Source: DASSBG01 sp963800395 (GTDB lineage: Bacteria > Pseudomonadota > Gammaproteobacteria > Xanthomonadales > Rhodanobacteraceae). Taken from it: DNA of 64,000 nucleotides. The notes below the pieces were generated by a model. The model had not been told where the DNA came from and did not search any database. It saw only the letters and a list, made by a program, of their open reading frames with translations. The translations under genes and the position numbers were made by a program. The DNA is taken from positions 1 to 64,000 of the forward strand of contig CAWDBD010000003.1 of NCBI GenBank assembly GCA_963800395.1, written 5' to 3'. Shown here piece after piece: positions 46,357-58,776 of the stretch (the first letter of the stretch is position 1; each line of letters opens with the position of its first letter).

Positions 46357-48637
46357 CGTCCGTCTCCTGAAGCAAGGCGACCAGCTTGTTCGCCAGCGCT
46401 TCGGGTGTACCTGTGAACCGGGCCGCACCGGCCTCGATCACATCATCGACCATGTTGCTGACCACGCAGCTCTCCGGATCCTGGACCCAGACCTGGCCAC
46501 CGTGCGCCGCAATTTCCAGCGCACCGGCCACGGCATCGCTGGCCATGCCGGAAAAGATGATTGCCGTGGCGGTTGGCACCAAAGGCTTCGGCAGCCATGG
46601 ACATGGTCAGATTGATGGAGGGGTTGTTGGCCGCGTCCCCGTCCAGTTCCGTGACCTTGATCTGGCCTTGCGGAGTCATGCTCAGCTGGAGCCACTCGGA
46701 ACCACCAGCACTTCGCCATGCACGGCGCGCTCGGCCGACCGGGAATACGCACCGGCAAGGCGCTGGACTTGGATAACTGACTGACCATCAGGTCAACAAA
46801 TTCACTGCCCAGATGCTGCACCAGGACGATGCTTGCCGGCAATCTGTGGGGCAGGTGCGAGAGAAATTCGCGCACCGCATCCGGACCGCCGATGGAGGCG
46901 CCCAGAACCACCACATGTTCGATGCGGGCACTGGTATCGGGCTCTGCGCTCTCATCCTCGTCGCCCACCTTGGGCGCCACCGCCTCGGCCATGGGCTGCA
47001 GGGTCGGCATGCTGAACAGTTCGTTGCTGACGTCTTCGCGTACGTTGCTCGTGTCCGGCTTGAGATAGTCGATGGGGTCGACCAGCTCCAGGCCGAAATT
47101 GCCGTCATCGTCATCCTCGTCCGCATTCGCTGCCGCTTCTGCCGCGGCCTGCTGCTCGGCAGCGGCATCGGACTCGGTCCGCGCGCGGACGGCTCATCCG
47201 TGCGCAGCCATGGGTTCGTCGTCATCGACCAGTGCCCACTGCGATACGTCCGGCAGCGATGAGGCCGCGCAGCGGCTTCGCCGGCCATGTCTGCGCTCGG
47301 GGCAGTATCGGCTCCGCGAGCGTCGCTGCCTGGCCGCATGCGGCTCGGCGGCGGTCGACACGGCGTCACGCCGTTCGTCGGGTTGCGGATGGCCGCTGGC
47401 GTCTCGTCCGGGGCATCCGACGAATCGGAGGCGTCGGCATTGTCGACAGCAAGCTCCCAGGAGGGGGCCTGTGCACCGGTTCGTCACTGCGCTGCGAAGC
47501 CTGATCGATGGCACCCAGTGTCTCACTGTCAAACGCCGCACTGAGTTCGGCTTCCAGCGCATCCCATTCTCCGTGTCGCTCGTCGCTTGCCGTGTCGGCC
47601 TGTGCCGCACCGCTCGCATCGCTGCCCTCGGCATCATCCATGTCGCCCATGTCCAGGTCGCCGAGGTCGAGGTCGGCTGACACGTCGTCATCGGCCGGCG
47701 CTGCCAGGCAAAATCGCCAGATCAGCCTCCGCGGCTTCTTCCGCGGCTCCGAGTCGGTGTTCCCGGGGGCTTCGTCTGGGCGGGCGGCTCATCCTGTTCG
47801 CCTGCCAGCGCCGACAGCGCCGCAAGCGGATCGTCGGCCTCGGCCAGCGCATCCAGCTCGGCCTGCAAATCGGCGTCTTCCCCGGCTCTGCGGCATCGCC
47901 GCGGGCGCATGATCCTCGGGTTGCGCCGGCGCGGCGTGGCTGTCTTCGCGCGGGCTTTCGTCGGCAGCCTCGTCGGCGGGTCTGCCGTGTCAGCTCGCTC
48001 TCGGCAGCGCATTGGATGCTTCAGTCGGCGAGGTTTCCGGTGCCTCTTGTTCTTCAGCGCCATCGTCGCCGACAGGCGGTGCAACATCAACCGCAATGAT
48101 CTGCTCCGGCTGCTCATCCCCGACATCAGTATCGTCCCCATCGTCGGCATTGTCGTTCAGCACCGACAGGGCTTCATCCATCCATGCCGGCGTGGACTCG
48201 TCGTCGGCCTGGTCGGACTTCCGCCGTGGCCGCGTCCGTGTTCCGTCGGGGACCTCAACCGCTGCGGCATCCTTGGGACGCGGCGGATCCCAGTCGCTGA
48301 TGTCGCGCAACTTGGCCGCCAGATGCCGTTGCCAGCGCGCGTGCTCCCAGCCGTCCAGGTTGTTGCTGATTTCCGGGTCGTCAAACATCACCCGGTAGCG
48401 CTGTTCATCCAGTGCACCGTAGACCTCGTCGAGACGGTCCTCGATGATGGCATCCAGACTGATCAGCACGACGTCGGCACCGCTCGTACCGAGGTCGTCG
48501 ATACTGAAACTGGCGATGTCGGCATCGCAGACCAGCTCGGCGCCAATGTCGCTCAGCGCGTTGCGCAAGACCTGGCTGCTGTCGGACTCGCCATAGACGA
48601 GTGCCACCGGCAGCGATTTTGAAGGGTTCTCAGACAC
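46349..48637 (-). CDS. chpB: CheB-type methylesterase ChpB with long acidic linker (several frame breaks)
   Basis: Predicted to remove methyl groups from PilJ. The N-terminal part (VALVYGESDSSQVLRNAL, DVVLISLDAI, RWQRHLAAKL) resembles a receiver-like domain without an obvious phosphorylation site. The C-terminal methylesterase shows VVLGASIGGPDAVREFL, IVLVQHLGSEF, IIFSGMASDAVAGA and a normal end. Between them are about 400 residues rich in Asp, Glu, Ala and Ser. At least five frame changes occur between 46560 and 48010. Estimated length is about 760 residues, roughly twice P. aeruginosa ChpB. GTG start at 48637 overlaps the chpA stop by 8 bp. Confidence 0.82.
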
Positions 48638-51600
48638 GGTCGGCCAGCGCTTCCTTGACGTTGTTGAGCAGGTCCGGCTCCTGGTAGGGCTTGCCCAGAT
48701 AGCGTTCGACGCCGATTTCGAGCGCACGCTGACGATGCTTCTCGCCGGTACGCGAGGTGATCATGATGATCGGCACATCCTTCAGGCGCGAATCGTTGCG
48801 CATGTAGGTCGCCAGCTCGTAGCCATCCATGCGTGGCATCTCGATGTCGAGCAGCATCAGATCGGGAACGTGCTCCTGCAGCTTCTCGACCGCATCGAGG
48901 CCGTCCTTGGCGGTGAGACTTCCAGTCGTTGCGCTCCAGCACGCGGGTGGTGACCTTGCGCATGGTGATCGAGTCGTCCACCACCATGACCAGCGGGCGC
49001 ACGCGTACGTCCTCGACTCGGTGCCTCGGCCGGGCGTCGGGACCGCCGGCCACGGCGCTGCTGCGCGATCCGCGCGCAGCGCGACGTGGCGTCGACCAGC
49101 GGCGCCAGATCGAGAATCATCACCACCGAGCCGTCACCCATGATGGTGGCGCCGAAGATGCCGGGCACCGAACTGATTTGCGGACCGACCGACTTGACCA
49201 CGATTTCGCGCGATCCGACCACCGCATCGATGCGCACCGCCGCGCGCTGGTCGCCGGTGCGGGTCATCAGCAGCGGCAACTGCGTCGTCGTCCGGCAATC
49301 GCGGGCGGCAGTCCCAGCAACTGCGCCAGATCGTGGATCCGGTAGTCTTCGCCGGCGTAGTTGTAGCTCGGGTCCGGCTCGGCCAGCGCCGTGCGCAGAT
49401 CGTCGCGGGCGATCCGCGCCACGCCCTGCACGGACGACATCGGCACGGCATAGGTCGCCTCGCCGAGCGCACAAGAATGGCCTGGGTGACCGCCAGCGTG
49501 AACGGCAGGCGGATGATGAAGTGCTGCCCCTGCCGCGTTCCGAATCGATCGCCAGCGAACCACCCAGCTGCTTGATCTCGTTGTGCACCACGTCCATGCC
49601 GACGCCACGACCGGCCAGCTGGGTGACCTCGCTCGGCGGTGGAGAAGCCGGTTTCCAGCGATGAACGCATAGATGTCGCGATCGGACAGTTGGGCATCGG
49701 GCTTGAGCAGGCCGCGTTCGATTGCCTTGCGCGCGGATGGCATCCCGATCCATGCCGCGGCCGTCGTCGCTGACCGCGGATCACGACTTCGGTCGCTTCG
49801 CGGCTGACCGTCGATGTGACCGTACCTTCTGCGGGCTTGCCGGCGCTTCGGCGCTCTGCCGGCGACTCGATGCCGTGGGCCACGGCGTTGCGCAGCATGT
49901 GTTCGAACGGCGCCTTCATGCGCTCGAGCAGGTTGCGGTCCATTTCGCCCTGTGCACCGTCGACCTTGAGCTGGGCGCGCTTGCCGCTGCTCCTGCGCGG
50001 CCTGGCGCACCGTGCGGCGCAGGTTCGGCACCATGCGAATCGAACGGCACCATGCGCGTGCGCATGAGGCCTTCCTGCAAATCGGAACTGACCCGCGACT
50101 GCTGCAACAAGCAGCGTTTCGGACTGGCGCGTCAGATCGTCGAGCAAGCCCTGAATGGAGACCAGGTCGGACACTGACTCGGCCAGTGCGCGCGAGTAGC
50201 TGCTGCAATTGCGAGAAGCGATCCAGTTCCAGCGGATCGAACGCAGCCATGTCGCCGGCCTTCCGGCTTCGCGCTGATAGCGCGCGATGATCTGCGCCTC
50301 GGTCTCGATTTCCAGCTTGCGCAGCTGTTCGCGCAAGCGGATGACGGTCTGGTCGAATTCGACCAGGTTGAAGCGGAACGCGGCAATCTGCTGTTCCAGG
50401 CGCGAACGGTAGATGGACACCTCGCCGGCGTAGTTGACCAGCGAATCGAGCAGGTCCGAGCGCGAACGCGGATCATTTCCTGCGGCGCATGCGGCTCCAC
50501 GCGGCCAGCTGGCGCTCGACCGCGGCACGCGGGCCTGGCTGTCCGGCTTGCGCTACGGTGCGCGGGCGGCCTGCGGGCTGCTCCTGGCCCTGGCGGCGGC
50601 ACGAGGCACCGGCTCACCGGTGACCAGCCCTCGAAATGGGCGATCGCGTTTTCGGGCATCGCCAGGCCTGCCGTGCTGACCCGTTGCACCAGTCTTTGCA
50701 GCCGGTCGAAACCGTTTTCGATTGATTCGACTCACGTGCCGGTGTCGCGATGGCCGTCGGCGATGGGCGTCCAGCAGCGATTCCATGGTGTGGCCCAGAT
50801 CGCCGATCGGGGCCAAGCTGGCCATGCGCGCACCGCCCTTCAGCGTATGCAGGTCGCGCTGCAGGCGTGCGGGACCAGTTCCCGGTCGTCCGGGCGCTCG
50901 CGCAGTGAAGCCATGCCGCCTTCGGCCTCGTCCAGGATTTCGCTGGCCTCCTGCACGAAGATCTCCAGCAGATCGGCATCCAGATCCGGGATGTCCAGCT
51001 TGCCGTCCGGCTGCGGATCGGGCGGGAAGGGCCGATGCGCAGAGGTGGGCCGGCGGGGGGCGCTTGGGCGCATGACCGGCTCCGGCTCGGATCCGGTTTC
51101 CGGCTTCGGCCGCAGCTTCCGGCTCGGATTCAGGCCTTCCTGCTTCGGCCTCGGCTCCGGCTTCAGGCTCGACTTCGTCTTGCGGTTTCGGTGTCGGCTT
51201 CCGGCTGGAACGCGGCCTCCGCTGCAGACGCTTGTTCGGCTTCCTGTTCGTGCTTCCTGTTCGGCTTCCTGATCAGCTTCCTGTTCGGCTTCCTGATCCA
51301 GCTCCTGTTCGTCTTGCTGTTCGGCTTCTGCCTGCGTACCCGGGAAATTCGGCCTCGAACACCTCGGCTGTCTCAGCGGTGTTCTTCCTCGCCGTCCACG
51401 GCTTCTGCTCGGCCTGCTGCCCGGTCTCCTCGCCAGCTTTCGGGAGCTTGCGCTCCGGCGTCGATCCCGGCCTCGCCCGCGGCGGCGCTTTCGGCAGCAT
51501 CCGACGGGAGAGGCTTCCGATTGCTCGGTGAGCTCATGATCACGCTTCGCTGCCCCGCTCGGAATCCGGCAGTGCGGCAGCGGCACCCTCGATCTCGCGG

Positions 51601-54600
51601 CGCAGCCAGTCATCGGCCTCGGCGCTCTTTTGCCTGTATCGCTTTCCGGGCTCGGTCGCGTAAGCGGCGGTTAAGCCCCGATCACTCTCGGCGAAACCGG
51701 ACAGGTCGCCGATGTCCACCGCTTCCAGCCCGTGTTCGGCGGAGCCTGCGCGGCGCTTTCGTCCGTCTTTCGACCTTTCCTGCTCCGCCGACAACTCGTC
51801 GAACAGCGTATGCGCCATCGGCGGTTCGGGCAGGCTGTCGCGCAGGTTGCAGATGTGCTCGACCAGGGCCGCGGCACTCGGGCAGCCTGGGTGCATCGCT
51901 GTCGAACTGGCGCATCACCTCGGTGACCACGTTGCCGGGCTTTCGGCCAGCACCTCGAGCCCTTCGCTGGGAGATGCCGGGCTTGTGCGCGCGCAGCCGC
52001 TTCAGATAGTTCTCCAGCGGAGCCAGCACCTGTACCAGCAGCGGAATGTCGACCATGGCCACGGCGCCACTGAGCGTGTGCACCGAGCGCAGCAGCGACT
52101 CGTCAACCTTGACCGGCCGTCGGACGCGCCGGGCATGGCGCTGGCAGAATGCCTGCATCACGCCGACGTGCTGTTCGACCTCGCTGCGCAGGATGTCCAG
52201 CAGCACCGGGTCGATCGGCGGCAGCACCGGCGCGGAAACGGGCGGGGCCTGTTCGGTGGCTTCCCCGGCGGGGGCGGCCGTTCCGCTTCGGTGTTCTTTC
52301 GGTTTCGCTCCGTGCGCGACACCGGCCCAGGCTTGTCGCTGGGCACCTCCGGCGCGGGCTTCGGCACGCGTCGCTTGATCGTGCGCACCACCGTGCGCGT
52401 GCCGGCCGGCTTGATGTCCTCGACCCGGGCCGATTCGCCCTCGGCCAGCTTGTCGGCGGTCTGCATGATGGCGCTGATCGGTGCCGGACTGGCCTCCTCG
52501 CCTTTCAGCCTGGCCAGCAGAACGAAGGCAGTGCCGCGACCGCATGATCGACCAGTGCGATCACGTCTTCGTTCGGCGCGATGCTCTTGTCGAGCACGCG
52601 ATTGAGCATGTTCTCGACCTTCCAGCTGAACTCGCCCACGCCCAGCGCGCCGACCAGGCGCCCGGAACCCTTGAGGGTGTGGAAGGTGCGGGGCGGATGC
52701 CGGTCAGCTGGGAAAGCTCGCTGGGGTCCATCTTCCAGGCCATCACGGCGCTGTCCAGGCCCGCGATCTCCTCTTCGAACTCCTCGACGAAGACTTCGCG
52801 GATATCCTCGTCGATCTCGTCGGACACCGACTCGAAGCCGGCGCCCATGGCATCGTCCTCGACCGGCACCTCCTCCTCGACCTGCTCCTCGATCTCGATC
52901 CAGTCCTGATCGTTCTCGGCCGCCGGCGGCGCCCTCTCCTCGGTCTCGGTCAGGCGCAGGCCTTCCACATCCTGATCGGCCGGCGATGTGTCGGGCTGTT
53001 CGCCCACCACCAGATCCTCCAGGCCCTTGCCCTCGGCAATGCTGACCGATTCGGTCAGATCGGGCTGGCCTGCCTCGCTGGCAGACGGCGGCGCGACCTG
53101 TGCCTCCTCCTCGTGCTCCTGACGCTCGCGCATCTCCGGCACCGGCCAGTAGCCGATCGCGGCCAGGCTCTGCTGGGTGACATCCAGGATCCGGTCACGG
53201 CCGGCGCGGCGCTCGCGCGCCGCTTCCAGAAAGTATTCGAACGAAGCCAGCGCGTCGGCCAGCTTCTCCATCTGCTCGGCGGTCGGTACGCGCCGGTCGA
53301 CGATCAGCTCGTTGTGCACGAAGCGGCTGATGCCGTTGAGCAGATCGGCCGGGCGCTGCACGTCGAGCATGCGCATGGCGCCGCCGATTCCTCCAGCAAC
53401 GCGGGAATCTGCTCGACTTCGCGGTGATCCCAGGGGGTCTCGATGAAGGCGGTGATGTCCTGCTTGACCTTGGCCAGGTTGACCGCGGCCTCGGCCATCA
53501 GCGCATCGTGAACGCGCCGGGTCTCGGAACTGATCTGCTCGTCGGCGCTGTTCTCGGCCACCGACCTGGGGCCATGGTGCCGAGGTTCTCGATGTGATCG
53601 TCCAGGGAGGATTCGACATACAACAGTGCGCCGGCCACATCCAGCAAGGGTGCTTTCGTCATGCGGGTGGCTGCCATCGACGATGCTCTGCATCAGCTGA
53701 TGCTGCTCGTCGACCACCCGGCTGGGCACCGCCAGACCGAGCATGCCGAGGGTATCGGAGACGCGATCGAGCACTTCCACCTGCGGCTCAAGCTCGGCTG
53801 GCATCCGGATCGCTCTTGCGCAGGAAGATGTCCAGTGCATCCTTGACCCTGAGCAGGTCTTCCTTGATGGCGCCGGAAACGGTATCCAGCAACGCCCGGT
53901 TGTGACCGCTCATGGCACTCTGGGCGTGTTCCAGCTCGGCGGCATCCGGCACGGCGGCGAATCCAGCTTGTAGGTGCGGCGCAAGGCGAATCGAGCCGCT
54001 TGCTGCTGCCGGTCGGCCTGGGCCACGTAGTACAGCAGCTGGCGGGTCAGATCCTCGGCATCGCCCTTCGCCAGGGCCATCTCGCCACCATCGATGAGCT
54101 GCTTGATGGCGCGGTCGACGCGGCCGATCAGCGGCCTCAGGTCCGCTGCGCTGGGCATCCAGAACTTGGTCATTCTCGAGGCCTTCCAGCACACCGGCCG
54201 TGATCCACCACAGTCGCCGGCCGGTAATGCTGTGGCAGGCGCCTGCCAGCCTGTCCAGCACTTCGCGCATGCCGAGGCCAGCCGCGAATGATCGTCGGGC
54301 TTGCGCATCCAGAGCCAGCAGCGGCACCTGGAATTGCGATCGCAGTTCGCTGACGCGCGCGCGCTGCTCCTCGGCTGGTCAGCGGCACCTCGGCACCGGG
54401 GGCGCCTCGGAAGGCAGTTCGGCGTTGAGGTCGGGCGCGAACAGCACCGCCTCGCTGAGCTTGGTTTCGCCGCGCGCCGCACGCAGGTCGTTGAGCAGCG
54501 GCAGCAGCACCACCGGGATGTCGCGATGGCCGCTCTGGATGCGCTCGAGGTAGTCGGGCGTCTGCACCAGGCCGCGCATGAGCACGCTGTAGGCCTCGTT

Positions 54601-54862
54601 GCGGTCGCCGATCTTGTCGGCCAGCACCGCACGCGCCAGCTGCTCCATTTCCTCCACCACCATGGCAGCGCCATACAGCTCCACCATGCGCAGGGTGCCG
54701 TGCACCTGATGCAGGCTGGTGGCGCACGCGCTGCATCTGCTCGTCGTCGGTGGGATCGTCGACGTAGGCTTCAAGCGCTTCGCGTGCCTGCCCCAGGGTC
54801 TCGTCCAGCTCCCGCTTGACCCAGCTCAGGGTGGTGAAGTCTTTGTTGTCGTCAGCGTTCAT
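48630..54862 (-). CDS. chpA: Type IV pilus chemosensory hybrid kinase ChpA (many frame breaks)
   Basis: CheA-type histidine kinase of about 2080 residues controlling twitching motility and surface sensing. It begins MNADDNKDFTTLSWVKREL. Several Hpt-like domains can be seen (LHQVHGTLRMVELYG; a second after IREVFVEEFEEEIAGLD; LLRSVHTLSGAVAMVD; a further one after LLEIFVQEASEILDEAEGG). A Glu/Gln-rich linker at 51.24-51.33 kb follows. Then come the ATPase (HMLRNAVAHGIESPAERR, GRGVGMDVVHNEIKQLGG), a CheW-like domain (AVPMSSVQGVARIA) and a C-terminal receiver (VMVVDDSITMRKV, LLDIEMPRMDGYELA). More than a dozen frame changes interrupt it, but domain order and key residues survive. Confidence 0.87.
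51239..51323 (-). repeat. 12-bp coding tandem repeat in chpA
   Basis: About seven units related to GCTTCCTGTTCG; on the coding strand they read EQEA or DQEA repeatedly. One extra T at 51251 breaks the register, probably a sequencing error within the repeat. Confidence 0.8.
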
Positions 54863-54969
54863 GCGCGAAACCTGCTGTTGTTCCCTTCGCCACCGTCATT
54901 GGCAGCCTCCCCTGCCACACGGCCGAGCAAGGCCGGTGGCACCGTTGCTTTCTTCTCGATGCCGACCGC

Positions 54970-57143
54970 TCAGTCTCCCGGCAGCTTGAAGTCGGCCACC
55001 GAGCGACGCAGGTCGCCTGCCAGACCGGCCAGGTTGCCGATGGACTCGGCGGTCTGGCTGGCGCCGACCGAGGTCTGCGAGGTGATCTCCTGAATCACGT
55101 TCATGGTGTCGGAGATGTTGGTGGCGGCCGCCGACTGCTGCTTGGCCGATGCGGAAATGTTCTGAATCAGGCCGGACAGGTCATTGGACACCTTTTCAAT
55201 CTCGCCCAGCGCGGTACCGGCATCCTCGGCCAGGCGCGCACCGGTAACCACCTCGGCGGTGGTCTGCTCCATGGAACTGACCGCCTCGTTGGTATCGGAC
55301 TGAATCGTCTGCACCAGCGTCTCGATGCGCTTGGTGGCGTTGGCCGAGCGTTCCGCCAGTCGCTGCACTTCGTCGGCCACGACCGCGAAACCGCGGCCGG
55401 CCTCGCCCGCCGAGGCTGCCTGAATGGCGGCGTTCAGCGACAGAATGTTGGTCTGTTCGGCAATGTCGTTGATCAGTTCCACGATCGAGCCGATCTCCTT
55501 GGACGACTCGCCCAGGCGCTTGATTCGTTTCGAGGTCTCCTGGATCTGGTCGCGGATCGAGTCCATGCCCTCAATGGTCTGACGCACGATGCCTGCGCCC
55601 TTGGTGGCGATTTCCACCGATCGTTGTGCCACGTCGGCACTCTCGGCGGAATTCTTGGACACGCCGTCAATGGAGGTCGCCATGTCGTTGATGGCCGCCG
55701 AAGCCGAGGTGATCTGGCTCGCCTGATGCTGTGCGGCGTCGGCCAGATGCATGGCGGTGGCCTGGGTCTCCTGCGCTGCCGCCGATACTTTCACCGCGGT
55801 CTCGTTAATCGTGGTCACCAGTGATCGCAACGCCTCTACCGCGAAGTTGACGGAGTCGGCGATGGCGCCGGTGATGTCTTCGGTAACCGTGGCCTTGACC
55901 GTCAGGTCGCCTTCTGCCAGCGAGCCCATCTCGTCCAGCAGGCGCAAAATGGCCTCCTGGTTGCGCTGGTTCAGCTCGGCGGTAACGTGGTAGCGACGAC
56001 GCTGGTCGCGAACCAGAGTGAGCACCAGCAGGATCGCGAACAGGGCCGCGCCTCGCCACCAGCAGACCCCACCAGACATTCGGGAACGGCGGGTCGGCAG
56101 CTCGTCCATGCGGTGGCCACATCGCTGGCGCGCAACAGCACGTTTTGCGAATCCAGCGAGGCCTGGGTGGCCGAATACTTGACTGCCTGCAGGGTGGGTG
56201 CGGCATCCAGCAGGGCCGGTACCGCGCCATGGTAGTCGACGCGCCGGACACCGGCGCTCGGTCTGCGTCCGTGTGCAGGCGCCGCCGTCCGGCCGCGGCC
56301 ACCGAACCGGCGGCGGCCGGGGGGCACTGCTCGAGGCCGGGGCCGGGACGGCATTGTCGGCCGGGCCGGCAGGCGTGATCATCTCGTTCCAGTTCTTCTG
56401 GATGCCGGTCAGGATCTCGCGCGCATTGCTGTTCTGGATGGCGCGGATGTTGAGGCTGGGGTTGCCCTCGAGCAGGCCGTTGAGTACCGCACCGTACAGC
56501 TCGGCGTCGCGGTTGAGGCCGTCGGCCGCGGCGGCGGCGTCGTCGCCACCCTGGACGATGGTCTGCACGCGGCGCAGCATGCGGTCGCCGAGCAGGCTCT
56601 GGCGCGAGGCGTTGAACACCTGAGCGGCCGAACCGCCCTGCAGGAGAATGTTGACCACCTGGTCCATGCGCGAGTTGATGATGCCGATCTGGCGCGCGAA
56701 CGCGTCGACGCGCTGCGAGGAGTCGATCACCGTCTCCTTGTTGGCCAGGATCTTGCCCACCTCGCCCTGCAGCTGGTTCCAGGCCGTGGACAGCCGGTTA
56801 CGGCCTGGCCGACCTCGCCGCCAGCGTCGGCGTAGCCGGGCATGCCGGTCGCCGGATCGCCGGTCTGCAGTTTCTTGACCGCGGTGGCGATGGCCTCGCT
56901 GGTGTTCGACAGCTCGGCAAACGAATCGACGTTGCCGCCGGCGGCCTCGAGCGCGAACTTGGCGTTCTGCTGCGACGATACCTGAATCTGCGCCGCCAGC
57001 GTGGACGCCTGCCGGTCCTCCGCGTTGGCGCTGTTCAGATAGAAGAAGTCGACGGCGGCGAAAATGATCGCCACCAGCAGCGCGACCACCAGCCATGTGT
57101 AGCTGCCGGTGCGTTCCTTACCCAGTGCCCCTGTCGTGCTCAT
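54970..57143 (-). CDS. pilJ: Methyl-accepting chemoreceptor PilJ (frame breaks)
   Basis: Receptor of the Pil-Chp pathway, about 724 residues. First membrane helix YTWLVVALLVAIIFAAVDFF, a periplasmic PilJ-type sensor region with helices (FAELSNTSEAIATAVKKLQ, GKILANKETVIDSSQRVD), a second helix (ALFAILLVLTLV), HAMP, then the signalling domain with hairpin tip EQTNILSLNAAIQAA. The frame changes near 56800, and a compensating pair between about 56050 and 56370 scrambles some 100 residues of the sensor end (correct phrase LQAVKYSATQASLDSQNVLL lies in another frame). ATG 57143 follows GAGGTGA. It passes signals to ChpA via PilI. Confidence 0.92.
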
Positions 57144-57174
57144 GTGTCACCTCATGTACTTCGGTTGCGCCGGA

Positions 57175-57728
57175 TCAGACCGCCGCTTGCTGGAATTGGC
57201 TTGCTTCGATCAGACGGGCCATGCTGAACACGGCCCAGGTCTGTTCCCCCAATTGAATCGTGCCGTCCACATACTCCGTCAGCGGCGTTTCGTGCTCCTC
57301 CTCGAGCGCATCCATCTGTTCCTGCGTCAGGCTGCGCTGTCCGAGCACCTCGTCCACCAGCAGGCCCAGGGGGGCACCCGGCTGATGTGCAAGCAGGACC
57401 CGGCTGCGGTTGGTCAGCTGGGTCTTGCGTGAATAAAGGAACTGGCCCAGATCCATGATCGGGACTAGGGTGCCGCGCACGTTGGCAATCCCCAGCAGCC
57501 AGGTGCGCGTGCCCGGCACAATGGTCAGCGTGGGCATCACCAGCAGCTCGGCGATCTCCGCGATGCTGCTGAGGAAACGACGATCCCGACCCGGAAACCG
57601 ATGCCACGCCACAGGCCATGGGCCTCGATCTCCTCCGGCGCACCGGCCTCGTGTTCAAGACTGCGGCGTTCATAGTCGGCCAGAACAGCAAAGGGTGAAG
57701 CGGGTTTTGCGAGCGCGGAGGGGGTCAT
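57175..57728 (-). CDS. pilI: CheW-like adaptor PilI (one frame break)
   Basis: Couples PilJ to the kinase ChpA. N-terminal MTPSALAKPASPFAVLADYE; the frame changes near 57590 and resumes RRFLSSIAEIAELLVMPTLT with the CheW-type phrases WLLGIANVRGTLVPIMDLG and LGLLVDEVLGQR. Corrected length is about 185 residues, normal for PilI. It lies 7 bp after pilH and 31 bp before pilJ. Confidence 0.9.
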
Positions 57729-57735
57729 CGGACCT

Positions 57736-58100
57736 CTAGCTGTTCAGCTGCTTGTCGATGCTGCCGAGAAGTTCTTCGCCGGATACGGGCTTGGTCAGGA
57801 ACGCGCGAGCGCCCTGGCGCATGCCCCAGACCCGGTCGGTCTCCATCGACTTGGTGGTGACGATGACCACCGGAATGGACGCGGTGTCCGGATCACGGCT
57901 GAGGGTGCGCGTGGCCTGAAAGCCGTTGGTTCCCGGCATGATCACGTCCATCAGCACCAGATCCGGCTTCTCGTCCCGGACCAGCGAAATGCCCTGTTCG
58001 GCGTTGCCGCGCTGGACACCTTGTGACCGGCCTTCTCCAGCAGCGTGGTAAGAACTTTCACGTCTGTGGGTGAGTCATCAACGATTACGATATGTGCCAT
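57736..58100 (-). CDS. pilH: Response regulator PilH (one frame break)
   Basis: Single-domain receiver of about 121 residues. It starts MAHIVIVDDSPTDVKVL with the acidic pair. The frame changes near 58010 (a run AGHKVSSAA then NAEQGISLVRDEKPDLVLMDV). The phosphorylation aspartate lies in LMDVIMPG, followed by VIVTTKS and KPVSGEELL. In the pilus pathway PilH is thought to act on retraction or as a phosphate sink. 34 bp after pilG. Confidence 0.92.
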
Positions 58101-58134
58101 GCGACGTGCCTGAATTCATCGACTGACCATCGCC

Positions 58135-58536
58135 TCATGCCGTGACGTGGCTGCGGATCGCACTCAGCAGCTCTTCGCGGGTGAATGGCTTGGTCAAATA
58201 TTGTTGTGAACCGACGATCCGGCCGCGGGCCTTGTCGAAAAGGCCATCCTTGGAACTGAGCATGATCACCGGCGTGGACTTGTATTGCTGGTTGTTCTTG
58301 ATCAGGGCGCAGGTCTGGTACCCGTCCAGTCGCGGCATCATGATGTCGACGAAAATGATTTGCGGCTGCAGATCGGAAATCTTCGACAACGCCTCGAAGC
58401 CGTCCACCGCGGTGGCCACATCGCAGCCTTCCTTGCGCAGCAGGGTTTCGGCCGTGCGGCGAATCGTCTTCGAATCGTCAATGACCATGACCCGCAAGCC
58501 CGCAAGGCTGGCATTTTGAGCAGTTTGTTCCACCAT
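58135..58536 (-). CDS. pilG: Response regulator PilG
   Basis: 133-residue single-domain receiver, intact. Acidic pair in VMVIDDSKTIRRT, phosphorylation aspartate in IIFVDIMMPRLDG, the T/S position in IMLSSKDGLFDK and lysine in YLTKPFTREE. It is the first gene of the Pil-Chp operon and in relatives promotes pilus extension through cAMP or motor control. A promoter candidate lies about 110 bp upstream. Confidence 0.96.
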   Translation of the reverse strand: MVEQTAQNASLAGLRVMVIDDSKTIRRTAETLLRKEGCDVATAVDGFEALSKISDLQPQIIFVDIMMPRLDGYQTCALIKNNQQYKSTPVIMLSSKDGLFDKARGRIVGSQQYLTKPFTREELLSAIRSHVTA

Positions 58537-58648
58537 CGATCCCCGGGTTACTGTTTCTGGCCTCGATCAGACAGGCCAAGCAAGAATCATGCCTGTTTGA
58601 GGCGCCGACATCAGCGCGAGCTTCGGCAACCACTTACGCATACTCGAT

Positions 58649-58677
58649 GTTTAACCAGTGTTTATCTAAAATGTCAA
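58649..58677 (-). promoter_or_regulatory. Promoter candidate for the pil-chp operon
   Basis: On the minus strand TTGACA (58672-58677) is a perfect -35, followed after 17 bp by TTAAAC (58649-58654), a weak -10. The segment is distinctly AT-rich against its surroundings. It would leave an untranslated leader of about 105 nt before pilG. Confidence 0.5.
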
Positions 58678-58776
58678 GTAAAGCCGGCAAGTTCCTGACT
58701 GAAAAGCGCTCCCTGCGAGGCCATGATCGACCATAATGGCGTCACCAAACGACCCGACCATTGTACGGAAAACCAC

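Noticed and set aside
48630..54862. Programmed frameshifting or split genes in chpA
   Set aside because: The breaks are too many, lack a common slippery site, and include both directions; sequencing error explains them better.
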